From: Alphaproteobacteria bacterium casp-alpha6
GTDB lineage: Bacteria > Pseudomonadota > Alphaproteobacteria > Rhodobacterales > Rhodobacteraceae
Length of the DNA: 64,000 nt
Assembly: GCA_001510135.1 (NCBI GenBank)
Contig: LFER01000015.1
Coordinates: 1-64,000, forward strand
Reading direction: 5' to 3'
A program made the translations under genes and the position numbers. Shown one piece after another: positions 18,545 through 27,845 of this stretch. Under the pieces are notes generated by a model that had not been told where the DNA came from, ran no database searches, and saw only the letters and a program-made list of their open reading frames with translations. Position 1 is the first letter of the stretch. Each line of letters opens with the position of its first letter.

Positions 18545-19169
18545 TCCCTACGTGAAAAACCAACTCATTATCATGCTAAAAGAACCGCGCGCCGGACGGG
18601 TGAAAACCCGACTTGGAAAAGACATTGGGATGGTCCCTGCCGCTTGGTGGTTTCGGCATCAAAGCCGGCGCCTTCTTCGGGAACTTGAAGATCCGCGTTG
18701 GACCATCACCTTGGCGATCTCTCCAGATAAGGCTGCTTTTGGAAAACGTATCTGGCCCGCAGAGTTAACGCGGATCCCGCAGGGGCAGGGCGACCTTGGC
18801 CAAAGGATGCGACGTCAATTCGTGAACGCCCCTCGCGGCCCAGTATGTATCATCGGCGCGGATGTTCCCGATATTTCAAAGACTCACGTACAAACCGCCT
18901 TCAAGACACTTGCGTCCCATGACTGGGTTTTTGGTCCGGCGGCGGATGGAGGGTATTGGTTGATTGGAGCAAAACGCATATCGGCGCTTGCACCGCGCGT
19001 TTTTCAAAATGTGCGTTGGTCTACAAGACACGCTCTGGCAGATACGATCAAAACTTTGCCAGATGCGCGAATTGCATTGATCGATACCCTGCGCGATGTT
19101 GATACATTAAGCGATTTGAAGAAATTTAATCGCCACCGCCACATCCCGAAGGGTCATGACGCCTCTTAA
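18537..19169 (+). CDS. DUF2064/TIGR04282 family glycosyltransferase-like protein
   Basis: 210 residues, nucleotide-diphospho-sugar transferase fold. The family hallmarks are [18 protein letters not shown] at the N-terminus (the nucleotide-sugar loop), [12 protein letters not shown] (metal-binding Asp) and [13 protein letters not shown]. Members are annotated as arsenosugar-biosynthesis glycosyltransferases or molybdenum-cofactor-guanylyltransferase-like proteins; here no arsenic genes are nearby, so the exact reaction is open. The start codon is a TTG at 18537 overlapping the dapE stop; a later in-frame ATG at residue 13 (MLKEPRAG) would cut close to the motif. Confidence 0.85.
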   Translation: MLNPYVKNQLIIMLKEPRAGRVKTRLGKDIGMVPAAWWFRHQSRRLLRELEDPRWTITLAISPDKAAFGKRIWPAELTRIPQGQGDLGQRMRRQFVNAPRGPVCIIGADVPDISKTHVQTAFKTLASHDWVFGPAADGGYWLIGAKRISALAPRVFQNVRWSTRHALADTIKTLPDARIALIDTLRDVDTLSDLKKFNRHRHIPKGHDAS

Positions 19170-19190
19170 TTTCCGTGCTACAGGGATCCT

Positions 19191-21437
19191 ATGACAAAAT
19201 TACCGCTCCGCGCTGAGATACTGGACTGGATTGCGCAGCATCCAACCCAAACCGCGAAAAGAGATTTGGCCAGAGCCTTTGGATTAAAAGGTGACGCGCG
19301 TATAGAGCTTAAGAGACTGCTCAAATCGCTCGAAGATGAAGGCGTGCTTCAAAAGGACAAGAAATCGTATCGAAATCCGGATCTCCTCCCTCCGGTGAGT
19401 ATGTTGCGCATTACCCGCCAGTCTTCTGATGGGGATCTATTTGCGGGCGCTGTTGAATGGAAAGGTGACTCTGCGGAACCTGAAATCCTTATGGTGCTGC
19501 GCCCAAATGATCCGACTTTGGGTGTCGGTGACCGGCTTCTTGCGCGGGTTGAGCTCACTCACGCTGAAAAAAACCAATACGAAGGACGCGTCATTCGTAA
19601 ATTGGGCAGCGCGGCAGCGCGCATTGTTGGCATTTTTCGCCGCGGCCCAGAGGGCGCACGCATTGTTCCAATTGAACGCAATGGTAAAGAATGGAGCGTC
19701 CAAGACGCCGACACGCATGGGGCCAAAGACGGCGAGCTGGTCGAAGCCGAACGCAAAGGACCATCGCGAACCATGGGATTGCCCAAAGCCCGTATAATTA
19801 CCCGACTTGGCGACCCATCGGCGCCAAAATCTATCTCTTTGATTGCGCTTCATCAGCATAATATACCTGACGAATTTCCGCCTGATGTATTGTTGGAGGC
19901 CGGAAAAAACTGGTCGATTGTTCTGGAGGGAAGAGAGGACCTTCGTTCCCTTCCTTTGATCACCATTGATCCCGCCGATGCGCGTGATCATGATGATGCC
20001 TGTTATGCAATTGCAGACGATGACCCTGAAAATTCTGGCGGGTATATCATCTGGGTCGCGATTGCGGATGTTGCCCATTATGTGAAATCTGGAACTGAAC
20101 TTGATAAAGAGGCTCTAAATAGGGGGAATTCGACCTATTTTCCTGATCGTGTGTCTCCAATGCTTCCTGAAAGTCTTTCTGGTGACCTATGCAGTTTGCA
20201 TGAAGGGGTTGATCGATATTGTGTTGCTGTTCGGATGAAGATCACGCCAGATGGTGAAAAACTATCCCATAGTTTCCATCGGGGATTGATGCGTTCCGCA
20301 GCCTCGCTGTCCTATGAACAGGTTCAATCGGCCTATGACGGGCAACCCAATGATGTGCCGGATGGACTTTTGGAAAATGTTATAAAACCGATTTATGCCG
20401 CCTATCATGCGCTTTCGGCGGCGCGGGACAAAAGACAGCCGCTTGCGCTTGATTTGCCGGAACGCCAGATCGAATTGGATGAAACGGGCCAAGTCGCTGC
20501 TGTCAAATTCAAAGATCGAATGGAATCAAACCGTTTGATCGAAGAATTTATGGTGCTGGCCAACGTTGCTGCTGCGGAAACTCTGATCGCTAAAAAGACA
20601 CCGCTCTTATTTCGTGTTCATGAAGAGCCCGCCAAAGAAAAGCTCGACGCGCTGCGCGAAACAGCACAATCGTCTGGTTTGAACTTGGCAAAGGGACAAG
20701 TTTTGAAAACTGCGCATATCAATGCGTTGCTTAATATGGCGCGGGATAGTGACCATTCGGAACTGATCAATATGTCCACTTTACGAGCTATGACGCAAGC
20801 CTATTACAGTCCGGATAACATCGGGCATTTTGGTTTGGCGCTTCGGTCTTATGCGCATTTTACCTCTCCTATCCGGCGATATGCCGACCTTATTGTCCAT
20901 CGCGGGCTTATCAGCGCGCACGGCTGGGGTGAGGATGGTTTGACTGATGCGGATTTGGACAATTTAAACCAAACAGCAGAACGCATTTCCAATACCGAAC
21001 GCCGATCGATGGCTGCAGAGCGCGACACAGTGGATCGCTATCTTGCTGCCTATCTGTCAGAACGAAAAGGAATTGAATTCACAGGCCGCATCAGCGGTGT
21101 TGTGAAATTTGGTGTCTTTGTCCGCTTGGATGAAACAGGTGCAGAGGGCCTTGTCCCTGTTCGCAGTATTTCGCGCGAATTTTTCCATTATGACAAATCG
21201 GTCAATACGCTAATGGGGTCTGAATCCGGATTTGTTTTGACACTTGGCCAGCGGGTTCTTGTGCGTCTGGCAGAGACTGCAGCAGAGTCGGGTGGGATCA
21301 CATTTGATCTGTTGGAGGTTGAAGGAGGCACCCTTCCTTCTGCCGTTGGATCCCGCCGCATGAATAGAAAACCCAAACGTGGAAAACCTAAAACAGGGCG
21401 CGTTAAAGTCAGTCGAAATCGTAAGAAAAGACACTGA
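19191..21437 (+). CDS. rnr: Ribonuclease R
   Basis: Processive 3'-5' exoribonuclease that degrades structured RNA. 748 residues. An N-terminal winged-helix region (EILDWIAQHPTQTAKRDLARAFGLKG) is followed by cold-shock domains. The RNB catalytic domain has ITIDPADARDHDDACYA, where the Asp cluster binds Mg2+. The central VHEEPAKEKLD and FTSPIRRYADLIVHRGL are further signatures. A C-terminal S1 domain (FTGRISGVVKFGVFVRLDETGAEGLVPV) ends in a very basic tail (RMNRKPKRGKPKTG). One base separates it from the next gene. Confidence 0.97.
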   Translation: MTKLPLRAEILDWIAQHPTQTAKRDLARAFGLKGDARIELKRLLKSLEDEGVLQKDKKSYRNPDLLPPVSMLRITRQSSDGDLFAGAVEWKGDSAEPEILMVLRPNDPTLGVGDRLLARVELTHAEKNQYEGRVIRKLGSAAARIVGIFRRGPEGARIVPIERNGKEWSVQDADTHGAKDGELVEAERKGPSRTMGLPKARIITRLGDPSAPKSISLIALHQHNIPDEFPPDVLLEAGKNWSIVLEGREDLRSLPLITIDPADARDHDDACYAIADDDPENSGGYIIWVAIADVAHYVKSGTELDKEALNRGNSTYFPDRVSPMLPESLSGDLCSLHEGVDRYCVAVRMKITPDGEKLSHSFHRGLMRSAASLSYEQVQSAYDGQPNDVPDGLLENVIKPIYAAYHALSAARDKRQPLALDLPERQIELDETGQVAAVKFKDRMESNRLIEEFMVLANVAAAETLIAKKTPLLFRVHEEPAKEKLDALRETAQSSGLNLAKGQVLKTAHINALLNMARDSDHSELINMSTLRAMTQAYYSPDNIGHFGLALRSYAHFTSPIRRYADLIVHRGLISAHGWGEDGLTDADLDNLNQTAERISNTERRSMAAERDTVDRYLAAYLSERKGIEFTGRISGVVKFGVFVRLDETGAEGLVPVRSISREFFHYDKSVNTLMGSESGFVLTLGQRVLVRLAETAAESGGITFDLLEVEGGTLPSAVGSRRMNRKPKRGKPKTGRVKVSRNRKKRH

Positions 21438-21438
21438 A

Positions 21439-22566
21439 ATGAGCCGAAACCAAACATTCGATGCGTGGTTGGGGGAATTTCGGGGCTCGCATTTGGGGCG
21501 GTATAGCGCTGATTTCTTGGACGGTGTTTTTTCGGATATAAATTTCCTTTCCGAGATACTTGAAAAAGATAGGAACCAAGCGGAAATGACTTTAAACACG
21601 GGGCAATATATCGAACGCCTCTTTTCTAGAGACCGCCTTATCAAAGGGCAAACAGCTTACACAAAGTGGTCAGATGTTTTGACAAAGGTCGAACAGGCCT
21701 ATGGTGTTGAGAGAAATGTTTTACTGGCCATCTGGGGGATTGAGACGTCATACGGAACGACACGCGGTGAAATTCCAACACTTTCTGCTTTGGCAACATT
21801 GGCCTTTGACGGGCGCCGTCGGCAGTTTTTTGAAGCAGAGCTTTCTGCCGCGATAGAAATCCTCCATGAATCTGCGAGATTTTCATCGCAATTCAAGGGA
21901 AGTTGGGCAGGCGCCATGGGGCATGTGCAATTCATGCCTTCGACATACCTAAATCATGCCGTTGATTTTGATGGCGATGGGATTGCAGACATCTGGTCAA
22001 ACAGTCCAATTGATGCGCTTGCTTCGGCGGCGTCCTATTTGTCATATCATGGATGGATCCCATCTTTGCCATGGGGATCCCTTGTCAAATTGCCACGTCA
22101 TTTTGACTATGCGCTTACAGCACCAAATATCCGAAAATCTGTCTCTGAATGGGTAGATATTGGCCTGAACAACCTTCCTGACAATCGTGATGCGATGGGG
22201 TCTTTAATCTTACCGATGGGCGCAACTGGTCCTGCATTTTGGATCAGTGACAATTTTGATGCCCTTAAACGGTATAATAATTCTAATTCATATGCACTTT
22301 CCGTTGGCCTACTGGGCAATGCGTTTACCACCAAGGAATATTGTCATTTCCAGTGGCCGACCAATATTAAAGCTCTGTCCAAAACTGACATGAAAACCCT
22401 GCAAACGCAGCTGACGAAACAGGGCTTTGACACCAAGGGCAGCGATGGGATTTTTGGCCCCAACACGGAACTGGCTATTCGCGCGTTTCAAAAACGCAGC
22501 GCTATGATTGAAGACGGATTTCCTAGCCTTGGTCTTTTGGAGCGCTTACGCAAAAACCAGCAGTGA
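21439..22566 (+). CDS. Lytic murein transglycosylase (MltB/SLT2 type) with C-terminal peptidoglycan-binding domain
   Basis: 375 residues from ATG 21439; the track start at 21379 runs into rnr. The SLT domain contains LLAIWGIETSYGTTRGEIPTL with the catalytic Glu and GSWAGAMGHVQFMPSTYLNHAVDFDGDGIADIW, both family hallmarks. The last roughly 65 residues form a PG_binding_1 domain (LQTQLTKQGFDTKGSDGIFGPNTELAIRAFQKR). Oddly, neither the chosen start (MSRNQTFDAWLGEF) nor the longer one gives a signal peptide or lipobox, although the enzyme must act in the periplasm. The 5' end may have been lost, or export may use another route. Confidence 0.9.
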   Translation: MSRNQTFDAWLGEFRGSHLGRYSADFLDGVFSDINFLSEILEKDRNQAEMTLNTGQYIERLFSRDRLIKGQTAYTKWSDVLTKVEQAYGVERNVLLAIWGIETSYGTTRGEIPTLSALATLAFDGRRRQFFEAELSAAIEILHESARFSSQFKGSWAGAMGHVQFMPSTYLNHAVDFDGDGIADIWSNSPIDALASAASYLSYHGWIPSLPWGSLVKLPRHFDYALTAPNIRKSVSEWVDIGLNNLPDNRDAMGSLILPMGATGPAFWISDNFDALKRYNNSNSYALSVGLLGNAFTTKEYCHFQWPTNIKALSKTDMKTLQTQLTKQGFDTKGSDGIFGPNTELAIRAFQKRSAMIEDGFPSLGLLERLRKNQQ

Positions 22567-22572
22567 CAAACC

Positions 22573-24924
22573 TTATCCCTCCCCAAAGGGAATCCAGACG
22601 GTTTTAACTTCTGTCGCAGCGTCCAGAAACTCTTTTCCCTCTCCGGCCTCCCCCATCCAATCACGATCAACCCCGTAATTCACCCAAGCACGCTTCAGAT
22701 TCAAAGCCGCCCCAGTTTCGATGACTTTGGAGAGATCTTTTGACGAAAAGCTCCAAATCGCATCAAGGTTCATGTGCTTTGCCAGCGTGTCACAGAGTTC
22801 GCCATGCGCACCAGTCAAGATGCTAACGACCCCATTGGGCACATCCGAGGTATCCAAAATCTGATAAAATTCGGTCGCCACAAAAGGATAAGGTTCGGAG
22901 GCAACCATAATCATACGATTGCCCATGCTTAATCCTGCTGCCATTGTGGAAACGAGCCCAAGCAATGGCCAATCATCGGGACAGATAACTCCAATCTTTC
23001 CCACTGGTTCGTTCAGCTTTAACGCCAGTCCACGCATCGGAACATTTCTGACATCCCCGTCAAATTTATCTGCCCATGCGGCATAGGTGAACAGGCGGTC
23101 AATACTGGCCTCGACTTCTTTCCGTCCGTTTTTCCGTCCTGTCATTTGATTGATCGATTTTGCAAATTCTTCCCCGCGCGCAGACAGGTTTTCCGCGATA
23201 TAGTAAAGAATTTGCGCCCGCATATGCCCGTGTGTTGCTGACCAAGACGCTGCAGTATCGGCTGCCTCAAGCGCATTTCGAATGTCTTTACGGTTTGCCT
23301 GTGGAACATGTCCCATAAAATTCGATGATGCATCAAATACCGGATTTGAATACCCACTATCTGGGCGGGATTGTTTGCCCCCGATATAAAGCTTTGCAGT
23401 ACGGTCTAGGCCAGCTATCCCATCGTTTGTACCGCAATGTCCAACAATAGGCTCTAATTTTTTGAGAGTCTTGGCGCGGGGTTTGGTGTAGGCCTCAAGA
23501 CCTTCCCAACCACCTTCTCTTCCAAAACCGCTTTCCCGCATCCCCCCAAAACCCGCAGATGCGTCAAACATATTGGTACCGTTTATCCAAATGACGCCGG
23601 CTTTGATTTTTGGGGCAAGACCCAGACACAGGTTAACATTTTCACTCCAGATGGATGCCGCCAGGCCATAGCGCGTATCATTGGCCAATTTTGCGGCTTC
23701 GTCAGGTGTTCTAAAGGTCGTCGTAACCAAAACGGGGCCGAAAATTTCCTCTTGCATCAGGATGTCAGAGGTCCCAAGTCCTGAGATAAGGGTAGGGGGG
23801 AAATAACATCCTGTGTCTGGGATGCTTTCGCAGGATTGAAACATCTCACCCGCGGGGTTGTCAGACAGCATTTGGGAAATTCTGGATTTCTGCACAGGAT
23901 CGACAATCGCACCAATATCAATTGATTTGTCCATCGGGTCCCCAACGCGAAGTGTTTTCATGCGGGTTTTGATCTTGTTGAGAAATTTATCTGCGACACC
24001 TTCCTGAACCAAAAGCCGTGATCCCGCACAACAGACTTGACCCTGATTAAGCCATATGGCGTCAACAACGCCCTCTACTGCGCTGTCAAGATCGGCATCG
24101 TCAAAGACAATAAAAGGGGATTTTCCGCCAAGTTCCAGAGTCAGGGATTTACCAGTCCCCGCCGTCGCCTCTCTGATCTTGCGACCCACTTCTGTGGAGC
24201 CGGTAAAGGCGATTTTATCAATGTTGGGCTCAGAAACGATCAGCTCCCCGACACGTCCGTCCCCGGTAACAATGTTTACAACACCTTTCGGAACACCGGC
24301 TTGTTGGCAAATTTCTGCAAAAAGAAGCGCGCTAAGCGACGTGTATTCTGCCGGTTTAAGCACGACAGTATTGCCCATGGCGAGCGCGGGCGCAATTTTC
24401 CATGCCAACATCAAAATTGGGAAATTCCAAGGAATAATCTGACCACAGATTCCAACCGCCTGACGGTCTGGCAAGGATTTTTCCATCAATTGCGCCATGC
24501 CCGCATGATAATAAAAATGCCTTTGCGCCAAGGGAATATCTATATCGCGGCTTTCGCGTATGGGTTTACCGTTGTCCAACGTTTCCAGCGTCGCAAAAAG
24601 CCTGCTTTGTTTTTGCAAAAGCCGCGCGATGGCATAAAGCACTTTAGCGCGACCGTGACCGCCAAGTGCTTCCCATCCAGATTGCGCTGCAACTGCGGCC
24701 TTGACTGCGGCCGACACAGATTTTGCAGAGGCCTGACTGATCTGTGCCAGTTCTTCTGTCGTTGCCGGATTGATGGTGAGAAACAAATCTTCCGGTTTTG
24801 TGAATGCACCGTTGATGAAATGGCCAAACCTTCCTTTGTGCGACGCGATCCATTTCATCGCCTCTTCATTTGCTTCGGGTGCTTTTCCGTAGTCCATCGT
24901 TTCAAAAATCTGGCTGATGTTCAT
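22573..24924 (-). CDS. Double-domain aldehyde dehydrogenase family protein
   Basis: 783 residues made of two ALDH-fold halves. The first (about residues 30-480) is complete: PWNFPILMLAWKIAPALAMGN, GSTEVGRKI, the general-base Glu in LTLELGGKSPFIVFDDAD, and catalytic Cys in NQGQVCCAGSRLL. The second half (about 510-783) begins LYIGGKQSRPDSGYSNPVFDAS, keeps the cofactor-domain start (PVGKIGVICPDDWPLLGLVS) but lacks a recognisable catalytic Cys block and is shorter. It probably oxidises an aldehyde from deoxyribose or a related sugar-phosphate route, since deoC lies 20 bp upstream on the same strand. It converges with the transglycosylase gene 6 bp away. Confidence 0.9.
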   Translation of the reverse strand: MNISQIFETMDYGKAPEANEEAMKWIASHKGRFGHFINGAFTKPEDLFLTINPATTEELAQISQASAKSVSAAVKAAVAAQSGWEALGGHGRAKVLYAIARLLQKQSRLFATLETLDNGKPIRESRDIDIPLAQRHFYYHAGMAQLMEKSLPDRQAVGICGQIIPWNFPILMLAWKIAPALAMGNTVVLKPAEYTSLSALLFAEICQQAGVPKGVVNIVTGDGRVGELIVSEPNIDKIAFTGSTEVGRKIREATAGTGKSLTLELGGKSPFIVFDDADLDSAVEGVVDAIWLNQGQVCCAGSRLLVQEGVADKFLNKIKTRMKTLRVGDPMDKSIDIGAIVDPVQKSRISQMLSDNPAGEMFQSCESIPDTGCYFPPTLISGLGTSDILMQEEIFGPVLVTTTFRTPDEAAKLANDTRYGLAASIWSENVNLCLGLAPKIKAGVIWINGTNMFDASAGFGGMRESGFGREGGWEGLEAYTKPRAKTLKKLEPIVGHCGTNDGIAGLDRTAKLYIGGKQSRPDSGYSNPVFDASSNFMGHVPQANRKDIRNALEAADTAASWSATHGHMRAQILYYIAENLSARGEEFAKSINQMTGRKNGRKEVEASIDRLFTYAAWADKFDGDVRNVPMRGLALKLNEPVGKIGVICPDDWPLLGLVSTMAAGLSMGNRMIMVASEPYPFVATEFYQILDTSDVPNGVVSILTGAHGELCDTLAKHMNLDAIWSFSSKDLSKVIETGAALNLKRAWVNYGVDRDWMGEAGEGKEFLDAATEVKTVWIPFGEG

Positions 24925-24944
24925 TGGGGTTCTCCGGAATGGGT

Positions 24945-25934
24945 CTAGGCCATCGGGTGACGGTGTGAAGCGGAATAGGCTCCGGTGACGAAATGTTCGA
25001 GTTGGCGTTCAATATCACCTAACAGCGATGATGCACCAAAGCGGAAGAGTTCAGGGTTCAGCCAGGAGTTTCCCAGCTCTTCTTTGATAAGCGACAGATA
25101 GGTCAGCGCATCTTTGGCTTTGGATATCCCTCCTGCGGGTTTATAACCAACCTTGAACCCCGTTTGTTCGTAATAATCCCGGATCGCACGCACCATCACC
25201 AAGGATACGGGAAGCGTTGCGTTCACACTTTCTTTTCCGGTGGAAGTTTTGATAAAATCCGCCCCAGCCATCATACAAATCAGTGACGCGCGCGCCACGT
25301 TGCGCAGGCTTCCCAATTCCCCTGTGGCCAAGATTGTTTTGAGATGGGCATCCCCGCAAGCGTCACGAAATCGTTTGACCTCATCATAAAGTGCGGCCCA
25401 GTTTTGAGTCAAAACATGGCGTCTTGAAATGACAATATCAATTTCCTCAGCACCGCAAGAAACGCTTTCCTTGATTTCGGCAATGCGCAGCTCAAGTGGG
25501 GACAATCCGGCAGGAAACCCAGTGGAGACAGCAGCGACAGGGATGCCGGAATCCTGTAAACGTGTCACAGCTGCCTTAATCATATCATGGTAAACACAGA
25601 CGGCCCCAACCCTGATCTTTGGAACATCCAGCTGACTGAGAATATCCTGACGTATCGGGTTTTTTGCCTTGTCGCATAACCGGTAAACACGGCCTTCGGT
25701 GTCATCCCCTGACAGGGTGGTAAGGTCGATGCATGAGACAGCACGAAGCAACCATGCCACTTGATGAGATTTTTTCACCGAACGTCGAGTGGAAAGAGTC
25801 GATGCGCGTCTTTCAATTGCTGATGTGTTTGCTTGGGCCGACATGACCCAGTCCAGGTTCAGCGCCTGACCGGGGTTGCGATCCAAATGATTTGAAACAG
25901 AACGCAGAGCAGTCGTCAAAGAGTGTGTTTCCAT
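24945..25934 (-). CDS. deoC: Deoxyribose-phosphate aldolase
   Basis: Cleaves 2-deoxy-D-ribose-5-phosphate to acetaldehyde and glyceraldehyde-3-phosphate by a Schiff base. 329 residues, the longer DeoC type. The Schiff-base Lys is in GADFIKTSTGKESVNAT. EEIDIVISRRHVL and LKTILATGELGS are further active-site strands, and VGYKPAGGISKAKDAL is the phosphate loop with the proton-relay Lys. The downstream double ALDH could remove the acetaldehyde product (inference from gene order). It is divergent from the sit-type metal transporter. Confidence 0.94.
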   Translation of the reverse strand: METHSLTTALRSVSNHLDRNPGQALNLDWVMSAQANTSAIERRASTLSTRRSVKKSHQVAWLLRAVSCIDLTTLSGDDTEGRVYRLCDKAKNPIRQDILSQLDVPKIRVGAVCVYHDMIKAAVTRLQDSGIPVAAVSTGFPAGLSPLELRIAEIKESVSCGAEEIDIVISRRHVLTQNWAALYDEVKRFRDACGDAHLKTILATGELGSLRNVARASLICMMAGADFIKTSTGKESVNATLPVSLVMVRAIRDYYEQTGFKVGYKPAGGISKAKDALTYLSLIKEELGNSWLNPELFRFGASSLLGDIERQLEHFVTGAYSASHRHPMA

Positions 25935-26010
25935 AGTATTACCAATTTTTCACATCATAAACCGTGACACGCTGGATAGTGAATGACAAGAATTTGTTCG
26001 GAAAATAAAT

Positions 26011-26055
26011 TGCGAATAATTCGCATTTGCATTGACTTTTTGCAAATTATTCTCA
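26011..26055 (+). promoter_or_regulatory. Promoter with two Fur/Mur-like operators upstream of the metal ABC transporter
   Basis: A 15-mer TGCGAATAATTCGCA (26011-26025; 7-bp perfect arms around one base) and a related 15-mer TGCAAATTATTCTCA (26041-26055) are spaced 30 bp apart. A -35 TTGACT (26032-26037) and a -10-like CATTAT (26054-26059) with 16-bp spacing place the second site across the spacer and -10. The pattern resembles operators of Fur-superfamily repressors, in alphaproteobacteria the manganese-responsive Mur. Repression by metal is inferred. Confidence 0.72.
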
Positions 26056-26082
26056 TTATCAAGTACAGAGGCTTTTTTAAAG

Positions 26083-27042
26083 ATGAAACGCAGAGACATT
26101 CTTTTAGGTTTGGGCGCTGGGCTGCTGGTTGTTCCACTGCGGGCGGCGGCGGTTGGCGCACCATTGAATGTTGTCGCCACCACGGGCATGATCTCTGATC
26201 TGATTTCCAATATAGGCGGATCAATTGTTGATGTGCTTGGGATCATGGGTCCGGGTGTGGATCCTCATTCCTATCGCCATACTCGTAGCGATATTTTAGC
26301 TATGACAAGGGCTGATGTCGTCTTTTACCACGGTCTTGACCTTGAAATTCAGATGATGGAATTTTTTCAACAACTGTCGCAAAAAAGTCCAGTCAAGGCA
26401 ATTGCCAACGCAATTGACCGGTCAAAGCTATTGAGTTCAGTTGTAAAGGGGAATTCTTTCGACCCGCACGTCTGGATGGATCCTATGATCTGGGCAGAAA
26501 CCATTGGTCCGGTTGTTGAAACCCTCCACCAAATCATGCCTGATAAATTGAATTTCCTAATGTCGAATGCAGACAATTACAGAAAGAAATTACAGGCGCT
26601 TGATGTTTATTCAAAGCAAGTCCTGACAAGTGTTCCAAGGCAAAGCGCAATTTTAATAACTGCGCATGATGCTTTTGCCTATTTTGGGGCCGCCTATGAT
26701 TTTGAAGTGATCGGCGTTCAGGGAATATCAACAAATTCAGAGGCAGGTCTGTATCGTATCGGGGAACTGGTCGACCTAATTGTGGATCGCAACGTGTCAG
26801 CGGTTTTTGTGGAAAGTTCTGTATCAGATCGAAACATGCGGGCGCTTATAGAAGGCGCAGCAGCCAAAGGCCACGCGGTGTCACTGGGCGGGGAATTGTT
26901 TTCTGATGCAATGGGTCCCGCTGGCAGTTACGAGGGTACCTATATTGGAATGATCGATCATAATGTGACAACGATTGCCAGAGCGCTCGGTGGAACGGTT
27001 CCGGAACGTGGATGGCAAAACAAGCTTGGATTGGGAACATGA
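26083..27042 (+). CDS. sitA: Metal (Mn/Zn/Fe) ABC transporter substrate-binding protein, SitA/TroA type
   Basis: Periplasmic receptor of the cluster A-I metal ABC family. 319 residues from ATG 26083; the track start 26032 lies within the operator. The signal peptide is MKRRDILLGLGAGLLVVPLRAAAVGA, with twin arginines but an imperfect Tat motif. Metal ligands of the family are visible: His in GVDPHSYRH, His in SFDPHVWMDP, the conserved ITAHDAFAYFG, and Glu in AVFVESSVSDRN. There is no His-rich loop of the zinc-specific ZnuA type, which favours Mn or Fe. The ATG of the ATPase gene overlaps its stop. Confidence 0.92.
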   Translation: MKRRDILLGLGAGLLVVPLRAAAVGAPLNVVATTGMISDLISNIGGSIVDVLGIMGPGVDPHSYRHTRSDILAMTRADVVFYHGLDLEIQMMEFFQQLSQKSPVKAIANAIDRSKLLSSVVKGNSFDPHVWMDPMIWAETIGPVVETLHQIMPDKLNFLMSNADNYRKKLQALDVYSKQVLTSVPRQSAILITAHDAFAYFGAAYDFEVIGVQGISTNSEAGLYRIGELVDLIVDRNVSAVFVESSVSDRNMRALIEGAAAKGHAVSLGGELFSDAMGPAGSYEGTYIGMIDHNVTTIARALGGTVPERGWQNKLGLGT

Positions 27043-27845
27043 TGGCAGGAGTTGCGCTGGTTTCAGATCAAGGAGTTCGGCTGGGCGAGGCCAGAGAGCC
27101 GGGGGAAGAGCCGCTTAATATACGCGGTTTGACGGTCTCTTATGGTCAGGTTCCCGCTGTGTATTCCATCGACTTTTCCGTAAAATCGGGATCTTTGATG
27201 GGAATAGTTGGACCGAATGGTGCGGGAAAATCGACAGTATTAAAGGCAGCAATGGGTATTTTGCCCCTTATTTCAGGACAGGTAACATTTTTTGGAAAAC
27301 CTCTTAAAGAGGCGCGCCACAGAGTTGCCTATGTCCCGCAACGTGCAAGCGTGGATTGGGATTTTCCGGCTACAGTCTATGATGTGGTTTTGATGGGCCT
27401 CTATCCGTCGCTGGGACTATTGCGTCGTGTATCAAAGGCGGACAAAGCCAAAGTGGCAGAAAGCCTCGCGAAAGTTGGGATGCAGGATTTCGTAGACCGT
27501 CAAATTGGACAATTGTCAGGCGGGCAACAACAAAGGGTCTTTCTTGCCCGATCACTTGTGCAACAGGCGGATGTTTTTCTTTTAGATGAACCTTTTGCAG
27601 GCGTTGATGCAGCAACGGAAACAGCGATCATGGGTGTTTTAAAGGGTCTGCAGGAAGACGGCAAAACCATTATTTCCGTTCATCACGATTTAAGTACAGT
27701 GAGCACCTATTTTGATCATCTGTTTTTGCTCAACCGAAAGGCAGTGGCCTACGGTCCAGTAGCGGAGGTGTTTACGAAAGAAAATCTTTCCATTGCCTAT
27801 GGTGGCAAACTTGCTGCAGCGCAGTTGGATACGATGGGACTTTAA
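27039..27845 (+). CDS. sitB: Metal ABC transporter ATP-binding protein
   Basis: ATPase of the importer. 268 residues from ATG 27039 (ATGA overlap with sitA); the track start is 27 bp upstream. Walker A is GPNGAGKST, the Q-loop is in YVPQRASVDWDFPATV, the signature is QLSGGQQQRVFLARSL, Walker B is VFLLDEPFAGVD and the switch His is in SVHHDLSTV. YVPQRASVDWDFP is typical of Mn/Zn transporters of this family. It overlaps the permease gene by 1 bp. The first roughly 25 residues are an unconserved extension. Confidence 0.93.
   Translation: MMAGVALVSDQGVRLGEAREPGEEPLNIRGLTVSYGQVPAVYSIDFSVKSGSLMGIVGPNGAGKSTVLKAAMGILPLISGQVTFFGKPLKEARHRVAYVPQRASVDWDFPATVYDVVLMGLYPSLGLLRRVSKADKAKVAESLAKVGMQDFVDRQIGQLSGGQQQRVFLARSLVQQADVFLLDEPFAGVDAATETAIMGVLKGLQEDGKTIISVHHDLSTVSTYFDHLFLLNRKAVAYGPVAEVFTKENLSIAYGGKLAAAQLDTMGL

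Noticed and set aside
24037-24948. 303-codon plus-strand ORF
   Set aside because: Antisense to the double aldehyde dehydrogenase; translated text is Arg/Cys/Phe-rich and without motif. Shadow.
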